A stretch of 39,382 nucleotides of DNA from an uncultured Clostridia bacterium (GTDB taxonomy: Bacteria > Bacillota > Clostridia > UMGS1883): NCBI GenBank assembly GCA_934476455.1, contig CAKSNY010000027.1:1-39382 (forward strand). The letters run 5' to 3'. Positions 34,088 to 39,382 of this stretch are shown in pieces; position 1 is the first letter of the stretch; every line of letters starts with the position of its first letter. The position numbers were made by a program, and so were the translations under genes. Under the pieces are notes generated by a model. The model saw only the letters and a program-made list of their open reading frames with translations, made no database searches and was not told where the DNA came from.

Positions 34088-35235
34088 ATGTATTATGGGA
34101 AGTTGCTTAATACAATTGAGAAGTTGGAAGAGCGTTATGTTAAAATATTGGAGGATGTTTGCAATATTGAAAGTCCGACAAATTTAAAAAAAGGTGTAGA
34201 TGCTGTAGGGAAATATTTTCTTAATATGGCGGATGCTAAAGGGTTGAAGAGCGAGATTTTCCCGCAGAATATTGCCGGAAACGTTATATGCATTACACTG
34301 AATCCAGATGCGGGTTTGCCCCCAGTAAGCGTATCCGGACATATTGATACGGTACATCCTGTCGGGGCGTTTGGCTATCCGCCAACAAAGCACGACAAAG
34401 AAAAAATATACGGACCGGGAGTTATGGATTGCAAGGGTGGGGTTGTTGCTGCATTTTTGGCAATAGAGGCATTGCAGAAATGCGGTTTTACAAAAAGACC
34501 TGTACAGCTATTGATTCAGTCTGATGAAGAAAAAGGAAGTTCGATAAGCAATAAAGCTACAATTAAATATATCTGTGAAAGAGCGAAAGGGTCTGTTGCC
34601 TTTTTAAATGTGGAAGGGCATGAGAATAATATCGCTGTGATTAAACGGGAGGGAATATTGAGGTATCGTTTTACAGTGCATGGTAAAGCGGCTCATTCGT
34701 CAAGCTGTATGCTCGGTATCAATGCAATTGCAGAGGCGGCTAATAAAATTATAGCCTTGGAAAAAATAAAGGAACCCAATAGCCTTACTTGCAATTGCGG
34801 TGTTATTAATGGCGGAGATACCCCCAATACTGTAGCTGAAAAGTGTGTTTTCTATGCAGATGTACGCTTTTCGACATATGAGAAGCTAAGTTTTATAAGG
34901 AAAAAGGTGGAAGAAATTGCATCTTTTTCGAAACTACCGGTTGTTCATGCGATATAGAAGAGGTGAGTTATAGACCTCCCATGCCGTTGGTTCGTAAAAA
35001 TGAAGAATTATTATATAAAATGAATGAAATATATATAAGATGTAATATGCCTGTCTTGCAAGGCGGGAGCGGCGTAGGTGGCTCTGATGCGGCCTATATT
35101 ACGGAGTATGGAATTCCATGTATTGACGGTATTGGAACTGAGGGAGGAAGTATTCACACCACGGACGAATATATTGAATCGAAGTCTATAGTTGAGTCAG
35201 CTAAAAGAATTGCAGCAGTAATTTACTGTATTTAA
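34088..35235 (+). pseudogene. M20 family metallopeptidase interrupted by a frameshift
   Basis: The first 289 residues (34088-34957) hold the M20 metal sites SGHIDTVHP, GPGVMDCKGG and SDEEKGS, plus the dimerisation domain (GKAAHSS). The frame then meets TAG at 34955-34957. The remaining family sequence continues in another frame to 35235, with IEEVSYRPPMP, GGSDAAYITEYGIPC and the last metal histidine in GGSIHTTDEYIE. One missing base around 34946-34951 (at CATGCGAT) explains the break; adding one would restore a protein of about 380 residues. It may be a true mutation or an assembly error. M20 enzymes cleave amide bonds, such as N-acyl or dipeptide substrates. Confidence 0.8.
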
Positions 35236-35248
35236 GGAGACAAACAAT

Positions 35249-36181
35249 ATGGATAAACACGAACTTATGAGGCATATAGGGTCAATCGAACAAATCGGAG
35301 GAATAAAAAGCTACACCTATAATGAAGGGAAAGCAAGAGGGAGCCGAGGTATAGAAATAAATACAGGCTTATTACGTTTTATAGTTCTGCCAGATAGATG
35401 TATGGATATCGGACAGGCATATTATAAAGAAACTGCTTTGAGTTGGCTTTCAAAAACCGGAATAACAGCCTCTTGTTATTATGAAAAGGACGGGAAAAAC
35501 TGGCTCAGGGGATTTTATGGCGGTCTTGTTACAACCTGCGGATTAAAAAATATCGGAAAGCCGGTGGACGATCATGGGCTGCACGGAAGAATAGCAAATA
35601 CTCCGGCACAAAAAATAAGCGTTTTTGCTGACTGGGTCGGGGAGAGGTATGTAATGACCGTTTCCGGAGAGATGAGAGAAAGTGTAGTATTTGGTGAAAA
35701 TCTCATATTGAAAAGAAGAATAACAACAGAACTTTTTTCTAATGAAATAACTATTGAGGATACAATAGTTAATGAAGGATTCAGTGATGAAAAAATCGCC
35801 CTTTGTTACCAGTGTAACTTGGGATATCCGCTTGTCAGAGAAGGCGCAAAGATAATAAATGTGCCCGACAAAGCAGCACATTTATCTGCGCCGACACATG
35901 GTAAAAAAGAAGAATGTATTGATGTATCGCATACAGGAGAGCTTGCCACGGCAGGAATTGAAAATGGAGATATAGGTGCATATTTAACATATAAAAGGGA
36001 CACGCTTCCCGACTTTCTTATATGGAAGATGCTTGGAGAAAGCGAGTATGTTGTTGGATTAGAACCGAGAACGACCTCGCTTGGAGGAATTGATATTGCT
36101 GAAAATAATAAATATGTTACTTTAAAGGCGTTTGAGGAGTATCACACGTTTTTAAAATTTGAGGTATCTGATATTGAATAA
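35249..36181 (+). CDS. DUF4432 family protein, aldose-epimerase-like, intact
   Basis: The 310-residue protein begins 13 bases after the M20 gene with a strong AAGGAG site. It has the DUF4432 (PF14486) hallmarks: LPDRCMDIGQAYY, GLVTTCGLKNIGKP, HGLHGRIANTPAQ, MRESVVFGENL and GLEPRTTSLGG. The fold is that of galactose mutarotase, and the clustered His, Asp and Arg residues suggest sugar binding. The reaction is not established for the family. It is the intact twin of the truncated gene at 30290, and both follow M20-derived sequence, so M20 and DUF4432 appear to be a functional pair. Confidence 0.85.
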   Translation: MDKHELMRHIGSIEQIGGIKSYTYNEGKARGSRGIEINTGLLRFIVLPDRCMDIGQAYYKETALSWLSKTGITASCYYEKDGKNWLRGFYGGLVTTCGLKNIGKPVDDHGLHGRIANTPAQKISVFADWVGERYVMTVSGEMRESVVFGENLILKRRITTELFSNEITIEDTIVNEGFSDEKIALCYQCNLGYPLVREGAKIINVPDKAAHLSAPTHGKKEECIDVSHTGELATAGIENGDIGAYLTYKRDTLPDFLIWKMLGESEYVVGLEPRTTSLGGIDIAENNKYVTLKAFEEYHTFLKFEVSDIE

Positions 36182-36220
36182 GATTGAAAAAGAAAAATTA
36201 GTTTAAAGGAAGTGCTATGT

Positions 36221-36580
36221 ATGGACGAGTTTGCAAGTATTGCAGCAGGAGGTATAGGCGGGAGAATGGAGTTACTGACACAACCCGTTCCGATTGAATA
36301 TGATAGGAAAGTGTGTCATCTAAAAAAGTCATCGACTTCAGCGATATTGTCAAAAGAAATAAGTAACGGTAATAGCAATGAAGATTTAATATCTGAAATT
36401 GAAAGGCTTAAGGAACATTATAAGCCTTTTTTAATGGACTTGACACCAAAAGTTGAGACTCTTAAAACAAGGCAATACTTGACAAAGTTTTTAGTTAATG
36501 GAGAGAAATGCGTTAACATTCCTGAATATGAAGGAATGGTTAAAAAGATGATCCATGCCTATGAAAACAGCATGAAGTAA
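36221..36580 (+). CDS. Short protein, possible N-terminal fragment of a GH2-like enzyme
   Basis: The ATG at 36221 is about 10 bases after AAAGGA; a GTG at 36212 is too close to it. The product has 119 residues, no signal peptide, a helical middle (EDLISEIERLKEHYKPF) and a PKVETLKTRQYLTKF ... VNIPEYEG stretch. That last part loosely recalls the linker before the sugar-binding domain of some large GH2 proteins, which would make this a truncated gene. The resemblance is from memory and weak, so it may equally be a small independent protein. A strong terminator follows 22 bases after the stop. Confidence 0.35.
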   Translation: MDEFASIAAGGIGGRMELLTQPVPIEYDRKVCHLKKSSTSAILSKEISNGNSNEDLISEIERLKEHYKPFLMDLTPKVETLKTRQYLTKFLVNGEKCVNIPEYEGMVKKMIHAYENSMK

Positions 36581-36602
36581 GAAATAACCGCATAAAAGTG
36601 TT

Positions 36603-36640
36603 CGGCGCACGGAAGTATTTCCGTGCGCCGATAAATTTTT
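36603..36640 (+). terminator. Rho-independent terminator closing the rightward array
   Basis: CGGCGCACGGAA (36603-36614) pairs perfectly with TTCCGTGCGCCG (36619-36630) around a GTAT loop, and the stem is followed by ATAAATTTTT. A 12-pair GC-rich stem with a T run is a strong terminator and separates the array from the second beta-helix gene. Confidence 0.9.
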
Positions 36641-36745
36641 ATGAGGAATTTAAGAAAACTATTTTTTAATGCTTATAATACCGTGCGGAGCAGATTTTCA
36701 CGCCGGTGAAAAAGAATAAAAAACCTGCCGCGTAAAATACCCCCT

Positions 36746-36778
36746 TTGTATTTCGTACACAAATAGTTGAATATGGCA
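36746..36778 (+). promoter_or_regulatory. Operator: two direct half-sites spaced 21 bp (site 3)
   Basis: TTGTATTTCGTA (36746-36757) and TTGAATATGGCA (36767-36778) start 21 bases apart. The second is identical to the downstream half of site 1. The surrounding block 36734-36781 matches 4710-4757 at 42 of 48 positions by eye. It abuts the -35 box of the promoter for the second beta-helix gene. Confidence 0.72.
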
Positions 36779-36807
36779 TTGTTTTAAGATGATTTTGAAG
36801 CTATAAT
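36779..36807 (+). promoter_or_regulatory. Promoter of the second beta-helix gene
   Basis: TTGTTT (36779-36784) and a perfect TATAAT (36802-36807) are 17 bases apart, giving a short leader of about 30 bases before the TTG start at 36842. This contrasts with the 210-base leader of the paralogous gene at 5000. Confidence 0.7.
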
Positions 36808-36841
36808 AAATGTAATTCTATCAGTAAGGGAGTTGCTTGAT

Positions 36842-39382
36842 TTGAAAAAAATATTTGCATTGGTTGTGACGGTTATGCTCATGTGCATTAACATAATTCC
36901 GACCTATGCTGAAAACGGCGATTGGCTCGCAATATATGTTAAAGCAGGCGCGGCGGACGGCGATGGAAGCTTTGACAGACCCTACGGCGATATTACCCAG
37001 GCGCGTGACCGCATTCGTAAGCTTAAAGAGGAGGGAAAATATCCTGCGGCGGGCGTTACCGTATATCTGCGTGCAGGAACATATACCTCGGATAAATCGG
37101 TAGAGCTCGGCGCGGAGGATTCGGGTACAGAAAAAGGACCCGTTGTGTACCGTTCCTACCTTGAAGAACAGGTAGATCTTGTAAGCGGCTTGCAGATTGA
37201 TTTTTCCGAAGCATCCGTCGTAGAGGATACGACCGTTTTAAACCGTCTGCGTCCGGAGGCAAGAGGAAAAGTATATTACGTGGATTTAAAGAATTATGGT
37301 ATTACAGACTACGGCGAGCTTAATATCTACGGGCATGGGCTTTATTACTATATGTATGCGGAGCAATCACAGCTGCCCGGTACAAACTGGACATATCCCA
37401 AAAAGACGCCGCCGGAGGTATTTTTCGGCGATTATAATATGACCCTTGCAAGATGGCCCAATGACGGCTGGGTATACACAGGCAAGGTTGTAGATCCCGG
37501 TGACGATATTGAATTCTGGTGGTCGCTGAATCAATCAAATCCGCGATATGTACCACCGGAGAAGAGGGTGTATCCGCCCAAGGGCTCGCTTTTTAAGGCT
37601 GATGCCGATACAAAAAGCCGCATGAAGAATTGGACTGATGCACAGGATCCGTGGATATTCGGATACTTTAAAGAGGATTGGTCCGATGTTGCTCTTGCGG
37701 TGGAGAAGTTTAACCTTATTGACGGGACGGTTAAAACCAAGTACCCCAGCCCCAAGAAAATGACCGAGGGGAAGCATTTTTACTTCTTTAATATGTTAGA
37801 GGAGCTGGACACAGCGGGCGAGTATTACATAGACAGAAGCACCGGCATATTGTATTTTTACCCTCCGGCAGACAGCGGGAAAATACTTGTTTCATTATCC
37901 ACAAACCCGTTTTTTTCCGTAAATAATGCCGAATATATTAACTTTATAGGTCTCGCATTCAGGGGATTTCTCGGCTCGGCAATTATAGTTGATTCTTCAA
38001 GACATATAAATATGGAGCTGTGTACCGTATCCAAAACATACAATTACGGAATTATGTATAAAAATTGCAGGGATTGTACCATAAGAAGCTGCCATGTGTA
38101 TGATACCGGTGTGGGAGGAATAGAGATTACATACAAAGCCGGCAGCGAGATGCGTAATGAAATGGTTAATAACCTTACAAATATGAATATGCTAATAGAA
38201 AATTGTGAAATAAACGATTATGCCCGTGTGGTAAAGACCTATTCGCCGGCCGTTTCAATGGGGGGTGTGGGTACCACCGTGCGGAACTGCAAAATTTACG
38301 GTGCAGACCATTATGCGATTTCTGCCGGCTCGAACGACGGTCTTATAGAAAACTGCGAGTTTTTTGACGTGCTGAGAAGTGTTGATGACTCCGGCGTTAT
38401 TTATGCCGGTATGAGTAAACATGAGAGAGGCCTTTTAGTACGGAACAACTATTTCCACGATATAGTAACATCTTCCGGCGGCGTTAACCCCGCAGTCGGG
38501 GTGTATATGGATGACCTTAAGGACGGCTGTACAACCGAAAGCAATCTTTTCGTAAATATGCCAAACGTTGTTGCCATGTATACAAACGGCGGCAGAGATA
38601 ACACCCTGCGCTATAATGTATGCGTGGGAATAAATGAGGTTTACGGTATGAACGTGGGGCACTATAATACGGCAGTAACCGGTAAAGGGTCAAAGTATAT
38701 AATTGAAAACTTTTCTTTTTTGAAATATACAGATAATCCTGCCTATGCGAAATATCCGCATTTTCAGGAGCTTAAGTACGATAAGGACTGGGGCGGTGCC
38801 AAATATAATACAGCAAAGGATAATGTAACCTATAACTGCTCGGCAGGGATTACGACAAACTATTCCGACAGACACAAGGCCATAATTTCATATGAGGATT
38901 TTATGGCAAACAACAGTATTGAGCAATGTGTGGATATTAAGGGAGATCCGGGGTTTTATGATATGTCTGCGGGTGATTATCGTATAAAGGAGGACTCGGT
39001 AATATATAAAACCATTCCAAAGGAGAAGGCGCCCGATATTACAAAAATGGGGCTTATTACAACACATTTGCAGCATAGAATGAAAGGCGCCCGGGCAATG
39101 CTTACAGGCTCTCCAAAGGCATATGCAGAATTTACGCCGGAGCTTATAGATGAAGATGTAAGCATAGCGCCGTATATGTCAGGCGATGTGTGTTATGTAC
39201 CGTTAAGATACATCGCCGGTAACTTCGGAGCTGCCGTCGGATATGACGAGATACAGGATACAGCCACCGTGATAAAGGGAAGCAAGCTTGTAAAAATACA
39301 AAACGGCAATATATATATTGACGGCACTTTAAACAAGCTTAAAGCACAAACTGTAAACGGACGCACAATGATACCGTTAAGC
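36842..39382 (+). CDS. Second secreted beta-helix protein, GH141-like, with copper-amine-oxidase-N-like tail (3' cut by window)
   Basis: The TTG at 36842, 9 bases after AAGGGAG, opens a frame that stays open for 847 codons to the last base. A signal peptide (MKKIFALVVTVMLMCINIIP) is followed directly by the beta-helix enzyme, without the accessory domain of its paralog at 5000. Shared marks are GKVYYVDLKNYGITDYGEL, ARWPNDGWVYTG, LEELDTAGEYYIDRSTGILY, DDSGVIYAGMSKHERG, YMDDLKDG and TNGGRDN. From about residue 775 a Cu_amine_oxidN1-like domain begins (VCYVPLRYIAGNFGAAVGYDE), a wall-associated module common in clostridial exported proteins; it is incomplete here. It has its own operator and promoter and probably acts outside the cell on the same glycan. 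Confidence 0.82.
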   Translation, partial: MKKIFALVVTVMLMCINIIPTYAENGDWLAIYVKAGAADGDGSFDRPYGDITQARDRIRKLKEEGKYPAAGVTVYLRAGTYTSDKSVELGAEDSGTEKGPVVYRSYLEEQVDLVSGLQIDFSEASVVEDTTVLNRLRPEARGKVYYVDLKNYGITDYGELNIYGHGLYYYMYAEQSQLPGTNWTYPKKTPPEVFFGDYNMTLARWPNDGWVYTGKVVDPGDDIEFWWSLNQSNPRYVPPEKRVYPPKGSLFKADADTKSRMKNWTDAQDPWIFGYFKEDWSDVALAVEKFNLIDGTVKTKYPSPKKMTEGKHFYFFNMLEELDTAGEYYIDRSTGILYFYPPADSGKILVSLSTNPFFSVNNAEYINFIGLAFRGFLGSAIIVDSSRHINMELCTVSKTYNYGIMYKNCRDCTIRSCHVYDTGVGGIEITYKAGSEMRNEMVNNLTNMNMLIENCEINDYARVVKTYSPAVSMGGVGTTVRNCKIYGADHYAISAGSNDGLIENCEFFDVLRSVDDSGVIYAGMSKHERGLLVRNNYFHDIVTSSGGVNPAVGVYMDDLKDGCTTESNLFVNMPNVVAMYTNGGRDNTLRYNVCVGINEVYGMNVGHYNTAVTGKGSKYIIENFSFLKYTDNPAYAKYPHFQELKYDKDWGGAKYNTAKDNVTYNCSAGITTNYSDRHKAIISYEDFMANNSIEQCVDIKGDPGFYDMSAGDYRIKEDSVIYKTIPKEKAPDITKMGLITTHLQHRMKGARAMLTGSPKAYAEFTPELIDEDVSIAPYMSGDVCYVPLRYIAGNFGAAVGYDEIQDTATVIKGSKLVKIQNGNIYIDGTLNKLKAQTVNGRTMIPLS

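Noticed and set aside
1..39382. CRISPR array, tRNA, rRNA or prophage
   Set aside because: No regularly spaced repeats, cloverleaf-like genes or phage structural genes were noticed. This was a by-eye reading without a search tool.

Overview
The window looks like part of the chromosome of a low-to-moderate GC Gram-positive bacterium of the class Clostridia, probably a fibre-degrading anaerobe. The signs are AAGGAGG-type ribosome sites, frequent TTG/GTG starts, a YesM/YesN-type two-component pair, an LplB/YtcP/LipO-type sugar importer, a lipoprotein signal and C-terminal S-layer homology (SLH) domains. The genus cannot be fixed from the sequence. No rRNA, tRNA, CRISPR or phage genes were seen.

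Layout. Bases 1-312 hold the end of a GNAT-like acyltransferase and a perfect bidirectional terminator. Three genes read leftward from 4621 to 317: a response regulator with an AraC-type DNA-binding domain, its membrane histidine kinase, and an FAD-dependent oxidoreductase. A divergent control region (4622-4999) follows, with a long structured leader and a 16-codon leader peptide. Rightward from 5000 to 29021 runs a long, closely spaced gene array: a secreted GH141-like beta-helix protein; three exported surface proteins, one SLH-anchored; two ABC permeases and a binding lipoprotein; a GHL6-like barrel enzyme; a GH3; a GH2 with the glucuronidase NxK motif; a beta-propeller protein; and a large exported SGNH esterase. 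From 29022 to 31021 the DNA is scarred: a chimeric tartrate-dehydrogenase/M20-peptidase ORF, an IS3-family transposase remnant and a truncated DUF4432 gene. Next come a GH42-like enzyme, a PIG-L deacetylase, an M20 peptidase with a frameshift, an intact DUF4432 protein, a short possible GH2 fragment and a strong terminator at 36603. A second secreted beta-helix enzyme with its own promoter starts at 36842 and runs off the window.

How the genes may work together. This reads as a Gram-positive polysaccharide utilization locus. The sensor pair probably detects a sugar outside the cell. Secreted beta-helix and esterase proteins would cut and de-esterify the polymer, and the SLH-anchored proteins would hold it at the wall. 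The importer would take up oligosaccharides, and the signal-less GH3, GH2, GH42-like, GHL6-like and propeller proteins would finish them in the cytoplasm. The GH2 NxK motif, the propeller and the esterase/deacetylase genes hint at an acetylated, uronic-acid-containing glycan, but the substrate is inferred.

The strongest new signal is regulatory. Three promoters (before 5000, 7628 and 36842) share a 21-bp-spaced direct repeat abutting the -35 box. Two of them match at 42 of 48 positions although they are 32 kb apart. This is what one expects of a dedicated regulon driven by the adjacent AraC-type response regulator.
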